From a candidate division Zixibacteria bacterium SM23_81 (GTDB lineage: Bacteria > SM23-81): 64,000 nt of DNA. The stretch lies in NCBI GenBank assembly GCA_001304015.1, contig LJUY01000009.1, forward strand, positions 1 to 64,000. The letters are read 5' to 3'. A program made the position numbers and the translations under genes. The stretch's first letter is position 1. Each line of letters begins with the position of its first letter. The notes below the pieces were generated by a model that had not been told where the DNA came from, searched no databases, and was given only the letters and a program-made list of their open reading frames with translations. Shown in pieces: positions 33,694 to 42,453 of this stretch.

Positions 33694-34938
33694 GTGGCCA
33701 GGATTAAGACATATCTTCAAGAAAACCTGTTGACGGCGAACCTGCTCAACCGCACGGCAGCGCAAGAGGCAAAATGCGATAAATCGGGGGGCCATCCCGT
33801 GGCGGAGCTGGACGAGAATCATCTCCTGGAGGCCCTTGCCTGGCTTATGCGGGCCCACAACGCCATGCCCTACGGTGGCCTGTCTCGCGGCTACAGCTTT
33901 GGCTGGAATCCCTACTTTCCCAAAAGAGGCTGGCAACCCGCCCATCCAAAGACAACTGGCGGAGTCATCCCCACTCTTTTCGACAGCTCCGTTGCCCTTG
34001 GGCGAGAAGATCTTCGCCAGACAGCCATTGGCTTGGCCAATTGGCTGGTAAAAATACAGATGCCCAGTGGGGCCATTCGGGGCGGTGCCCTGGACGAACC
34101 TCCATCGTCTGAGATCCTTAATACCGCTCAAGCCATTATCGGATGGACGCGAGCCTTCCAGGAGACGCAAACAGAATGGTATGCTGAGGCGGCACGACGT
34201 GCCTCCGATTTTCTGCTCCAGCTCCATGATCCAGAGTATCCCAGAGGTTCAGATCCTTCCTTATCAGCTGGAGAGGACAGCATCGTGTGCCGCTCGAGAG
34301 CAGGGTGGGCCCTGATCCAGGTGGGCATTGTCCTGGAGGAGTATCAGTATTGTGCTGCTGGCGACAAGGATGTGCTCCTCTGCCTCCAGCGCCAACAGCC
34401 CAACGGCTGGTTTGGGGACAGTCAGCCAAATGCCTCCGACTCCTCCCTTGTCCAGACCATCGCTCATTGTCTGGAGGGAATACTGCAGTCGTCCCTGATT
34501 CTGGACAACAAGAGGTATTTCAACTCGGCCAAAAAAACGGCCGATGCCCTGCTAAGTCTCATCCGTGACGACGGTAGCCTGAGCGGACTTTTCACCAGCG
34601 ACTGGACTCCTCAGGCTTCCTGGAGTTGTCTCCTGGGAGACGCCTTAATGGCCAGCATCTGGCTCAAACTACATGGGCTTACGGGAAACAAGACATATCT
34701 GAAGGCAGCTCACCGTATGATCGTTTTTCTAAAAAAGACACAGAACTGCACGACCACACATCCGGGCCTTCGTGGAGGCATCAAGGGATCCTTCCCGTGT
34801 GATGGCGAATTTGGTCGGTACCAAACCCTAAGTGCTGGCTCCAAATACTTCATCGACTCCCTGCTCTCGCTGGCACAAGTCTTACAGGCCCAACCACCAG
34901 CTTCATCTCTGCCCGTCTCTTCTCGCTCGTCTCGATAA
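33694..34938 (+). CDS. Alpha/alpha-barrel protein, glycoside-hydrolase or terpene-cyclase-like
   Basis: 414 residues from GTG 33694. The sequence is a chain of paired helices with repeated Gly/Trp-rich turns (SRGYSFGWNPYF, PTLFDSSVALGR, NTAQAIIGWTRAF, RAGWALIQVG, DSSLVQTIAHCLEGIL, SWSCLLGDALMASIWLKLHG), typical of (alpha/alpha)6 barrels such as glycoside hydrolases, C5-epimerases and squalene-cyclase-like proteins. No signal peptide and no decisive catalytic motif are seen. Related cytoplasmic proteins occur in exopolysaccharide clusters. It is apparently monocistronic and controlled by the sigma-54 promoter at 33565, so its expression should need an enhancer-binding activator. Confidence 0.5.
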   Translation: MARIKTYLQENLLTANLLNRTAAQEAKCDKSGGHPVAELDENHLLEALAWLMRAHNAMPYGGLSRGYSFGWNPYFPKRGWQPAHPKTTGGVIPTLFDSSVALGREDLRQTAIGLANWLVKIQMPSGAIRGGALDEPPSSEILNTAQAIIGWTRAFQETQTEWYAEAARRASDFLLQLHDPEYPRGSDPSLSAGEDSIVCRSRAGWALIQVGIVLEEYQYCAAGDKDVLLCLQRQQPNGWFGDSQPNASDSSLVQTIAHCLEGILQSSLILDNKRYFNSAKKTADALLSLIRDDGSLSGLFTSDWTPQASWSCLLGDALMASIWLKLHGLTGNKTYLKAAHRMIVFLKKTQNCTTTHPGLRGGIKGSFPCDGEFGRYQTLSAGSKYFIDSLLSLAQVLQAQPPASSLPVSSRSSR

Positions 34939-35223
34939 TCCGCTTTGCTGAGACGACCTCTCCCCCTGGTATCATCATATGAAATCCCCTCCCTGACTAC
35001 ATTTTTTTTGACATCAAACTGAAACTTAATTATATTCCCTTCAAGCCCGCTTGCATATCACCATCGCGAATATTTTACAGAACCTGGGCAGATACATTCT
35101 ACCGAATCAGAGGATATCTTTGGTATTTTCATCGTATCTCTTCCAGCCCTAAGCATTAAGAGACTGCACGGACTAGGCCTGTGGTGAAATTGTGGCCATA
35201 TTCCTGAGCTGAAAGGAGGGAAA
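34939..35223. other. Intergenic region with promoter of the LiaF-like gene
   Basis: No gene seen. It holds a T-rich block, the promoter at 35008-35036 and a leader of about 180 bp without an obvious structure. Confidence 0.6.
35008..35036 (+). promoter_or_regulatory. Sigma-70 promoter of the LiaF-like gene
   Basis: TTGACA (35008-35013), 17 bp, TATATT (35031-35036): close to the consensus. Confidence 0.75.
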
Positions 35224-35934
35224 ATGCCAAGTGAAACGGGACACGGGACTCATCGTTGGGGCATAGGTGTCCTCCTAACCGTCATCGGATTGTTAATTCT
35301 CCTGTCCAACCTAGATGTCTTGGACCTAGGACCCTTTTTGAGCCGTTGGTGGCCCCTGCTCATCGTGCTCCTGGGGCTCTGGAAGCTGGTGGTGTGGGGT
35401 GCGGCAAGTCTAGGCTCAGCCCTCCTGCTGATTATCATCGGAATTTTGTGTCAGCTGGCCACACTAGGAGTCATCACGTGGGGTGCCATCTTCCGCCTCT
35501 GGCCCGTCCTTTTAATCGCCATTGGGAGCTGGATGCTACTGCGTCCGACACGTCATTGGACTGAGAAATACCGTGTTGTCGGGCCGGGCAATGTCGATTT
35601 CTTGGACGCATGGGCTCTCTTCGGCGGGGCTGACCGACAAGTCACCTCCCAACAGTTTAAGGGCGGCAACGCCACCGCTTTCTTCGGTGGCATCGACATC
35701 GACCTGCGTCAGGCCCAAATGGCCGAGGGAGAACATTCATTACACCTCACAGCTCTCTGTGGAGGTGTGGATGTCTTTGTCCCTCAGAACTGGGATGTCA
35801 CCGTGACGGGGACCCCCATCTTCGGCAGTTTGGAGGACAAACGCCAAAAAACCCATGTGGCAGAGGAGTCCACAAGAGGATTGTTGCACATCAGTGCTTT
35901 CGTCGTGTTCGGGGGCATCGAAGTGAAAAACTAG
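35224..35934 (+). CDS. LiaF/DUF5668-type membrane protein
   Basis: 236 residues. Four hydrophobic segments occupy residues ~12-105 (WGIGVLLTVIGLLILLSNLD, WWPLLIVLLGLWKLV, ALLLIIIGILCQLATLG, LWPVLLIAIGSWMLL). A soluble C-terminal domain of Gly-Gly beta-repeats follows (FGGADRQVTS, FFGGIDIDLRQA, LCGGVDVFVPQ, FGSLEDKR, VVFGGIEVKN). This is the DUF5668 plus cell-wall-active antibiotics response (LiaF-like) arrangement. In Firmicutes, LiaF inhibits an envelope-stress kinase. In Gram-negative bacteria the role is unknown. Ribosome site AAAGGAGGGAAA. No sensor kinase is adjacent. Confidence 0.75.
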   Translation: MPSETGHGTHRWGIGVLLTVIGLLILLSNLDVLDLGPFLSRWWPLLIVLLGLWKLVVWGAASLGSALLLIIIGILCQLATLGVITWGAIFRLWPVLLIAIGSWMLLRPTRHWTEKYRVVGPGNVDFLDAWALFGGADRQVTSQQFKGGNATAFFGGIDIDLRQAQMAEGEHSLHLTALCGGVDVFVPQNWDVTVTGTPIFGSLEDKRQKTHVAEESTRGLLHISAFVVFGGIEVKN

Positions 35935-36024
35935 CCCAAAAATGAGAAGATTGAACCTAGGAGCCCTCCCGTCCCAATCACGATCCTTAACTCCTCTATG
36001 CATCAAGGGAAGGTCAACTTTTGC

Positions 36025-36053
36025 TTGCTTTAGCGTACGTTGAGCTGTATAAT
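36025..36053 (+). promoter_or_regulatory. Sigma-70 promoter of the amino-sugar islet
   Basis: TTGCTT (36025-36030), 17 bp, TATAAT (36048-36053). Two copies of CCTAGGAGCCCT (35956-35967 and 36076-36087) lie on either side. Confidence 0.65.
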
Positions 36054-36203
36054 GAAATGACTTAAGAAAAAATGTCCTAGGAGCCCTAATGAGAGATTAT
36101 GGGGCGGCTTTCAAAAGTGCCGATGCTTCAAAAACAAAGGCAAAATGGCACGCTCTCTTCAGGGGAAGAGCGCGAAACTTAGCATATTATCAAGGAGAAA
36201 ACA

Positions 36204-37163
36204 GTGGCTACAAAAGGCAAAACAATTTTTATCACCGGTGGAGCAGGTTTTATTGGCACCGCTGTAGCAAAGAGATTAGTTGCTGATAACAAGATAGTAA
36301 TTTATGATAATTTCCATAGAAATTCTTTAAGCGGTAGCGACTTAGAAGATCATGCAAATGTCAGGGTAATTAAGGGTAGCGTTTTGGATCTTGGAAAATT
36401 AAAGGAGAGTATTAAAAAGTCCCATATCGTGGTTCATATGGCTGCGATTGCAGGTATTGATACCGTTATCAAGAGTCCTGTGACTACAATGAAAGTAAAC
36501 ATGATAGGAACTTACAATCTTTTGGAAGCGACGATGACTCTCACTAAAGTTGACAGGGTTCTTTATTTCTCTACGAGCGAAGTTTTTGGCTCCTATGCAT
36601 ACAAATTAGAAGAGAGGGAACCTACACATCTTCGACCCGTAGGTGAAGCAAGATGGGTTTATGCTACCAGCAAACTTGCGGGAGAACATCTTATTCACAG
36701 CTATTATACAGAACTTGGGTTGCCTGTAACCTCTGTCCGGCCTTTTAACATTTATGGACCAGGGCAGGTGGGTGAAGGGGCTATTCATGTTTTTATTAAG
36801 AAAGCGATTAACGACCAAGCCATAGAAATCCATGGGGATGGTGACCAGATACGTTCTTGGTGTTATATTGATGATATGGTAGATGCAATTTTGCTTTGCT
36901 TAACTAAAGATGAGGCAATCGGAGAGATATTTAATATAGGAAATCCAAGGGGAACTATTACAATTCTAAGTTTAGCGGAAAAAATAAAGCACTTGGCCAA
37001 TTCTAAATCTAAAATAGCGCATGTTCCAAAAAATTACGTAGATGTGGAACTTCGTGTCCCAAGTATTGAAAAAGCAAAAACGGTCCTTGGATTTAAGCCA
37101 AAAGTTGATCTTGAGGAAGGAATAAAAAGAACTATAGAATGGTACAGGAGAAACCGCAAGTGA
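36204..37163 (+). CDS. NAD-dependent nucleotide-sugar epimerase/dehydratase
   Basis: 319 residues from GTG 36204 (ribosome site AAGGAG). Extended short-chain dehydrogenase: GGAGFIG at about 10-16, DNF after strand 2, STSEVFGSY, YATSK (the Tyr-x3-Lys pair), RPFNIYGPGQ, RSWCYIDDMVDAI, FNIGNPRG. It is expected to act on an NDP-hexose or NDP-uronic acid, giving an epimer or 4-keto/6-deoxy sugar for the aminotransferases that follow. First gene of an AT-rich islet; base composition differs sharply from the genes on both sides. Confidence 0.85.
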   Translation: MATKGKTIFITGGAGFIGTAVAKRLVADNKIVIYDNFHRNSLSGSDLEDHANVRVIKGSVLDLGKLKESIKKSHIVVHMAAIAGIDTVIKSPVTTMKVNMIGTYNLLEATMTLTKVDRVLYFSTSEVFGSYAYKLEEREPTHLRPVGEARWVYATSKLAGEHLIHSYYTELGLPVTSVRPFNIYGPGQVGEGAIHVFIKKAINDQAIEIHGDGDQIRSWCYIDDMVDAILLCLTKDEAIGEIFNIGNPRGTITILSLAEKIKHLANSKSKIAHVPKNYVDVELRVPSIEKAKTVLGFKPKVDLEEGIKRTIEWYRRNRK

Positions 37164-38269
37164 TCAGATTGGCGCGGCCCCAAATAGGTCAGGAAGAGAT
37201 AAAGGAAGTCAGTAAGGTATTGGGATCTGGGTTTTTAGTTCAGGGTAAAAATGTAGAGAAATTTGAGACAAAGGTTGCTGAGTATCTAAAAGTAAAATAT
37301 GCTATTGCTGTTAGCTCCGGAACGGCTGCTTTGCACCTATCTCTCATGGCTTTGGGAATAAAGGAAGGGGACGAAGTCATACTACCTGATTTTACTTTTC
37401 CTGCAACTGGCAATGTAGTTGCCTTAGTGGGCGCTAAACCCATTTTAGTGGATATCGATTTAAAGACCTACAATATTGATCCCACAAAAATAGAGGAAAA
37501 CATTACGCCCCAGACAAAAGCCGTTATTCCAGTTCACGAATTTGGACAGGCGGCCGATATAGATTCAATATTAGCAATAGCGGGAAAATATGATTTATCT
37601 ACCATTGAGGACGCTGCTTGTGCTTTGGGTGCAGAATCCAAAGGTAGAAAGTGCGGAACTTTGGGAGATATTGGATGCTTTAGTTTTCACCCAAGGAAAG
37701 CAATTACTACCGGAGAGGGCGGGATGGTCGTCACTAATAGTAAACAGCTAGCAGAAAAGGCAAGGGCACTACGAAATCATGGAATGGCGATTAAAGAGGG
37801 AAGAAACAGCTTTGAATATGCAGGATTTAATTATCGAATGACCGATTTTCAGGGAGCGATGGGTTGGATTCAAATTAAGAAGCTGGATGAAATAATTGAA
37901 AAAAGAAGAGCTCTAGCAAGCTCATATAATGCTCTGTTGAAAGATCTTAAGGAGATACAGACTCCATTTGAAAAAGCTGGTAACAAACATATTTATCAAT
38001 CTTATGTAGTTCTATTGAATAAACAAATAAAAAGAGACAACATCATTAGAAAGCTAAGAGAAAGAGGAATAGAAACAACTATTGGAACTTACTGTCTTCA
38101 TTGTCAGCCTTTTTATAGGAAGAACTATAGCTATAGAGATGGCCAGTTTAAGAATTCCTCTACAGCTTTCAAACAAAGTCTGTGTTTACCTCTCCATATA
38201 AAATTGAAGCCAGTAGATGCAAGGAAGGTTAAAGATCTGCTGTTAAAAACTATATGTATGGGAATGTGA
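37160..38269 (+). CDS. DegT/DnrJ/EryC1-family sugar aminotransferase (copy 1)
   Basis: The start is taken as GTG 37160, which overlaps the epimerase stop (GTGA), has AGGAG upstream and gives the family N-terminus MIRLARPQIG. An ATG at 37139 is possible. The 369-residue PLP enzyme shows AVSSGTAALHLSL, DEVILPDFTFPATGN, VIPVHEFGQAADID, EDAACALGAESKGRK, and the PLP lysine in FSFHPRKAITTGEGGM. Transfers an amino group to a keto-sugar nucleotide. It is clearly paralogous to the gene at 39152. A gap of about 240 bp follows. Confidence 0.88.
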   Translation: MIRLARPQIGQEEIKEVSKVLGSGFLVQGKNVEKFETKVAEYLKVKYAIAVSSGTAALHLSLMALGIKEGDEVILPDFTFPATGNVVALVGAKPILVDIDLKTYNIDPTKIEENITPQTKAVIPVHEFGQAADIDSILAIAGKYDLSTIEDAACALGAESKGRKCGTLGDIGCFSFHPRKAITTGEGGMVVTNSKQLAEKARALRNHGMAIKEGRNSFEYAGFNYRMTDFQGAMGWIQIKKLDEIIEKRRALASSYNALLKDLKEIQTPFEKAGNKHIYQSYVVLLNKQIKRDNIIRKLRERGIETTIGTYCLHCQPFYRKNYSYRDGQFKNSSTAFKQSLCLPLHIKLKPVDARKVKDLLLKTICMGM

Positions 38270-38512
38270 AGAGCTATTAAGATTCTTTATGGGTTAGGCT
38301 GCTTCCGGGCCAATGTTTCTGCAAAAACTTCGATCAATTGTTTTACAGCAGGTTATGAGATCTACAACGAGAAGTCTATTGGGACTACTCAGGTTTAAGT
38401 ATCAAAATTTCTCCTTTTAAAAGCTGCTCAGATGGTCAATTTTGCAGAAGCTGAAGTTATAGGACGTTAGACCGAGATAATTGTGAGCAACTATTAAATT
38501 CAGGGACAGGAA
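38270..38512. other. AT-rich spacer inside the sugar islet
   Basis: No gene or clear structure seen. It may be decayed coding DNA, but no family was recognised in any frame. Confidence 0.4.
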
Positions 38513-39148
38513 ATGAAGGATAAAATCCTTATATATGGTGCCGGTGGGCATGCCAAAGTTGTTATAGACGCAATTGAGAAAGAACAAAAATATAAAATTA
38601 TGGCCATTGTAGATGATAACAGTAAGCTCCATGGTAAGAATTATTGCGGATACCCAGTAATTGGCGGTTTGAGCAAATTAGTCGAAGGGAAATTTAGCGA
38701 TTTTAAGATAATCATTGCCATTACTGATGGCAAAGTATCTAGCAAATTATACCGTCAAATTAAATCGTTGGGATATAAACTTGGCATAGTTATTCATCCC
38801 TCGGCTGTTGTTGCCCGGGATGTCTTAATAGGCCCAGGAACTATGGTTATGGCAAATGCTGTGATAAATTCTAATGCGAAAATTGGAACAAATGTTGTCA
38901 TTAATACCGGTGCTATCGTTGAACATGACTGTGAAATAGGTGATTTTGTTCACATCGCTCCTGGTGCTCATTTAGCGGGAGCTGTTAAAATAGGTGAAGC
39001 CTCTATGGTCGGTTTGGGTGCAACTGTTATAGAGTCCAGACAGATTGGAGAGAATTCGATCATAGGTGCTGGAACAGTTGTCATTAATGATATTCCTAAT
39101 AACGTTTCTGCTGTCGGCGTTCCAGCTAGAATAATGAAGCGGAGCTAA
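38513..39148 (+). CDS. NeuD/PglD-type sugar O/N-acyltransferase
   Basis: 211 residues. An N-terminal Rossmann-like domain (ILIYGAGGHAKVVIDAIE, VDDN, GGLSKLVEGK) is followed by a left-handed beta-helix of hexapeptides from about residue 95 (VVARDVLIGPGTMVMANAVI, NTGAIVEHDCEIGDFVHIAP, GAGTVVINDIP) and the closing VGVPARIMK. His in VEHD is the usual general base. Transfers an acetyl (or other acyl) group to the amino sugar made by the flanking aminotransferases. 3 bp before the next gene. Confidence 0.88.
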   Translation: MKDKILIYGAGGHAKVVIDAIEKEQKYKIMAIVDDNSKLHGKNYCGYPVIGGLSKLVEGKFSDFKIIIAITDGKVSSKLYRQIKSLGYKLGIVIHPSAVVARDVLIGPGTMVMANAVINSNAKIGTNVVINTGAIVEHDCEIGDFVHIAPGAHLAGAVKIGEASMVGLGATVIESRQIGENSIIGAGTVVINDIPNNVSAVGVPARIMKRS

Positions 39149-39151
39149 CAC

Positions 39152-40339
39152 ATGAAGATCCCTATAAGTAAGCCTTTATTTGACAAAGATGAGGAGCGAG
39201 CAAGTCTTGAGCCCCTTAGGAATGGATGGGTGATGCAGGGACCCAAGGTTCAGAAATTTGAAAAGATGATAAGTTCCTATACAAGAACTAAATATGCCAG
39301 AGCAACAAGTTCCGGAACTGCAGCTCTGCACTTATCTTTGTTGGCCTGCGAGATTAAGCCAGGTGATGAAATCATTGTGCCGCCTTTTACTTGCGTTGCC
39401 AGTGTAAATCCCATAGAGTATATCGGAGGTAAGCCTGTATTCGTAGATATCGATCTGAAAACATATAATATTGATAGCTCCAAGATAGAGGAAGCTATTA
39501 CGGAAAACACAAAAGCCATTGTGCCTATTCATTTGTTTGGACTCTGTGCAGACATGGATCCCATCTTGGAATTAGCAAAGAAATATAGCTTAAGAATTAT
39601 AGAGGATGCAGCTCTTGCCTTGGGGGCCTTTTATAACGGGGAGCATGCAGGAACTTTTGGTGATGCTGGGTGCTTCAGTTTCCATCCGAGAAAGGCAATC
39701 ACAACAGGCGAGGGAGGCATGGTCATAACGAATAACGAAGAGATTGCTCACCAGATAGAGATTATGAGAAATTACGGCGCCTCGATCTCTGCTTTGGAGC
39801 GGCACCAAAAAGAGCTCTATGCTCTTCCACAATACAACATCTTAGGATACAATTACAAAATGACCGATATTCAAGCTAATATCGGTATTCAGCAAATGGG
39901 AAAGCTGGAATTTATTCTTAAAAGAAGAACAGAATTAGCAAGGATCTACAATCAAGAGTTGAAAGATTTGAAATGGCTAATTATTCCCCATGTAACCGAA
40001 GGTTGTACACACGCATACCAATCCTACGTGTGCTTATTCGCTCCCGATGGACTGCCAAAAGAGGGAGCGGATTCGGATGAATTAGAAATCATGTGTCAGA
40101 AACGTAACGAATTCATGAAATGGCTTCATGGAAAGGGGATTTCAACAGTACCAGGAGCTCTTGCTATACATACAGTGGATTATTACAAAGGAAAATACAA
40201 TTTGAACCAGACAGATTTTTTAAGCTGTTTGATAGCGAGTAAATTGAGCATTGCCTTGCCTCTATATCCTCAGATGAGAGAGGAAGAACAAGATTATGTA
40301 ATTCATCACACAAAACATTTTGGGAAAACAAGAATCTAG
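39152..40339 (+). CDS. DegT/DnrJ/EryC1-family sugar aminotransferase (copy 2)
   Basis: 395 residues. Same motifs as copy 1 (ATSSGTAALHLSLLACEI, DEIIVPPFTCVASVNPIEYI, EDAALALGAFYNGEHAGTFG, FSFHPRKAITTGEGGMVITN with the PLP Lys). It has a ~20-residue insertion near position 305 (PDGLPKEGADSDELEIMC). Long identical blocks with copy 1 indicate a duplication followed by divergence, so the two may act on different sugars or carbons, or feed different steps. Confidence 0.88.
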   Translation: MKIPISKPLFDKDEERASLEPLRNGWVMQGPKVQKFEKMISSYTRTKYARATSSGTAALHLSLLACEIKPGDEIIVPPFTCVASVNPIEYIGGKPVFVDIDLKTYNIDSSKIEEAITENTKAIVPIHLFGLCADMDPILELAKKYSLRIIEDAALALGAFYNGEHAGTFGDAGCFSFHPRKAITTGEGGMVITNNEEIAHQIEIMRNYGASISALERHQKELYALPQYNILGYNYKMTDIQANIGIQQMGKLEFILKRRTELARIYNQELKDLKWLIIPHVTEGCTHAYQSYVCLFAPDGLPKEGADSDELEIMCQKRNEFMKWLHGKGISTVPGALAIHTVDYYKGKYNLNQTDFLSCLIASKLSIALPLYPQMREEEQDYVIHHTKHFGKTRI

Positions 40340-40355
40340 TAAAAGGATAACTCGA

Positions 40356-41735
40356 TTGGGTAATAGAACCGCCGTATTGGGAGCCGGCATCACCGGATTG
40401 TATACCGCATATAAATTAGCGGAAAAAGGAAAACATGTTGTTGTATTAGAAAGAGAACCCCTCATGGGAGGACTGGCAGGAAATGTGGAAAGAAAAGGCG
40501 CTATTTTTGACTATGGTCCCCATACCTTTTTTCTCGACGATGCGATGAAGGAGGAATTCTATCGGATAATTGATAGTAAGGAAGTTAATGTTTTTAGAAC
40601 AAACGCAAAGATCAAATTTGGCAACAAATACTATCATTATCCGTTAGACGCTATCGATATTCTAATTAAGTCAAACCCAATTGTAATTTTCAAATGCCTG
40701 TCTGATTATATTACTGCTAAAGTTAAAATGAAAACAAGCCATTCTATTGATGATTCAGCGGAATCCTGGATTATAAATAGATTTGGTGAAACCTTGTATA
40801 GGATTTATTTTGAAAAATATACAGAGAAAGTATGGGGACTCCATCCAAAGTTTATAGCACCGAGCTTTACGGAAGAAAGAATCCCACTCTTAAACCTTCG
40901 TCAAACTGTCAAGGCAACTATCACAAAAGCAATCAAGCGATTAATAAGGGGTGAGGAGAGAGAAAAATTTACCTATATTGTGTGGGGACACTATCCCAAA
41001 AAAGGGCCGGGTGCTTTTTTCGAGAGATTAGCGAATAAAATCCACAGTAACGACGGTATCATCCACTTAAATTCAAAATTGAACAGCATACATCTTGACG
41101 GTCGCAGAGCAAGCAAGGTATCCTTTGAGAAAGATGGAGATATTAAGACAATAGAGTGCGATTATGTTGTTTCAACTATTCCAATTAATGAATTAGTAAA
41201 ACAGATAACTCCTAAAGCCGATTCTCCAATTCTTAAGGCGGCTAATTTGTTGAGATTCAGAGCAGTAGTTTTCGTGAATCTTCTCGTTAAAAAACAAGAT
41301 ATCTTTGAAGCACGCATGCTCTATTTTAGAAATAGAACTTTTAATAGGGTCTCAGAGACGAATAAATTCAGCAATGAACTCGTTCCCAAGGGATTGACGG
41401 GTTTATGCGCGGAAATAACATGTGATAAGGACGACGAAACTTGGAATGCCGATGAACAACAACTTTGTGATAAAGTGCTTAGAGAGCTAGAAGAAGAAGA
41501 TTTTTTTGTTAGGAAAGATGTTGTATATAGCTTTGTTACTCGAAAAGAGCATGGTTATCCTGTAGCAGCTTTGAACTATAAAGAAAATTTGAATATACTA
41601 AGAGATTATATTAACAATATCGAAAATCTGTTTGTGACCGGGCGACAGGGATTATTCAGATATCTTCAAATGGATCATTGCATGAAGATGGGTTTTGAAG
41701 TCGCTGGGCAGATTTTGTCTCAAAGCGAAAGATAG
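40356..41735 (+). CDS. FAD-dependent amine-oxidase-fold oxidoreductase (UGM/PPO-like)
   Basis: An open frame begins at TTG 40320 inside the previous gene, but TTG 40356 has AAAAGGA 8 nt upstream and starts just before the FAD motif, giving 459 residues. Seen: AVLGAGITGLYTAYKLAEKG, EREPLMGGLAGN, FDYGPHTFFLDD, YTEKVWGLHP, VVSTIPINELVK and a C-terminal FAD site NLFVTGRQGLFRYLQMDHCM. The pattern lies between UDP-galactopyranose mutase and protoporphyrinogen-oxidase-like proteins found in polysaccharide clusters. It probably acts on a nucleotide- or lipid-linked sugar. The reaction is unknown. Confidence 0.75.
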   Translation: MGNRTAVLGAGITGLYTAYKLAEKGKHVVVLEREPLMGGLAGNVERKGAIFDYGPHTFFLDDAMKEEFYRIIDSKEVNVFRTNAKIKFGNKYYHYPLDAIDILIKSNPIVIFKCLSDYITAKVKMKTSHSIDDSAESWIINRFGETLYRIYFEKYTEKVWGLHPKFIAPSFTEERIPLLNLRQTVKATITKAIKRLIRGEEREKFTYIVWGHYPKKGPGAFFERLANKIHSNDGIIHLNSKLNSIHLDGRRASKVSFEKDGDIKTIECDYVVSTIPINELVKQITPKADSPILKAANLLRFRAVVFVNLLVKKQDIFEARMLYFRNRTFNRVSETNKFSNELVPKGLTGLCAEITCDKDDETWNADEQQLCDKVLRELEEEDFFVRKDVVYSFVTRKEHGYPVAALNYKENLNILRDYINNIENLFVTGRQGLFRYLQMDHCMKMGFEVAGQILSQSER

Positions 41736-41787
41736 CGCCAGTTTCGAAAGGAATAGTTCATTCAAGTGAAAAAACGGAGAAAAAATT

Positions 41788-42156
41788 ATGTTTAGAAATG
41801 TAATTTTCATTCTCTGGGTTGTTTTCTCCTTAGTCGCAAGCCAAGTCTTAATAAAGACAGGGCTGGAAAAAATTGGCGGTTTCTCCCTAAACTTGCATCA
41901 ACTCATCCCCAACCTTGGCAAAGTCCTTTGCTCCCCTCTCATTTGGCTAGGATTAATTATAACAGGTTCTGCAGCATTAGTATGGTTCGATTTGCTTTCA
42001 AAACTTGAATTGAGTTTTGTGTATCCAATGGTTAGCTTAAGCTACGTCTTTGCTCTTTTTGCAGCTTGGCTTATTTTTAAAGAGGATGTCTCCTTAATAC
42101 GTTTAATAGGTGTCCTCTTTGTTTGTCTTGGAGTATTCTTAATATCGAGAAGCTAA
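41788..42156 (+). CDS. Small four-span EamA/SMR-like transporter
   Basis: 122 residues with four hydrophobic spans (FILWVVFSLVASQVLIKTG, LIWLGLIITGSAALVWFDLL, YPMVSLSYVFALFAAWLIF, LIGVLFVCLGVFLISRS). The Pro/Ser pattern in helix 3 and GVxLISRS at the end match the EamA/ArnE-ArnF side of the small multidrug resistance fold. In a sugar cluster this suggests flipping of an undecaprenyl-linked amino sugar across the inner membrane. Last gene of the islet. Confidence 0.7.
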   Translation: MFRNVIFILWVVFSLVASQVLIKTGLEKIGGFSLNLHQLIPNLGKVLCSPLIWLGLIITGSAALVWFDLLSKLELSFVYPMVSLSYVFALFAAWLIFKEDVSLIRLIGVLFVCLGVFLISRS

Positions 42157-42453
42157 AAAGGCAACTTCATGAATTCATAATTTGAATGGAGAATCGAAAT
42201 CCATTGTCTTTCTTGACATCCGCATAAAAGAAATCAAATAACGAACTGATCAATGTTCTCTCTGACCTTGCGGCTTAAACAGAGTGATCTTGGCTCATTC
42301 GACACTCCCTCAAAGGGATTGTGATAAACTAAAAAGGCAGAGGAACCTTGGAAGGAAGAAAACCTCCTTGTCGCATCTCACTGCTCACAACAAGAAAGGC
42401 CCAACCTCGCTGTTTGGGCCTCTTGCCGCCTGAACCTCTCCCATTTTGCATCT
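42157..42453. other. Intergenic region between convergent units
   Basis: No gene is seen. AT-rich to about 42350. Contains the terminator hairpin at 42397-42421. Confidence 0.6.
42397..42421 (-). terminator. Terminator of the long minus-strand run
   Basis: AGGCCCAA (42397-42404) and TTGGGCCT (42414-42421) pair perfectly. On the minus strand the stem is followed by TTTCTTG. It may also stop transcripts from the sugar islet. Confidence 0.65.
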
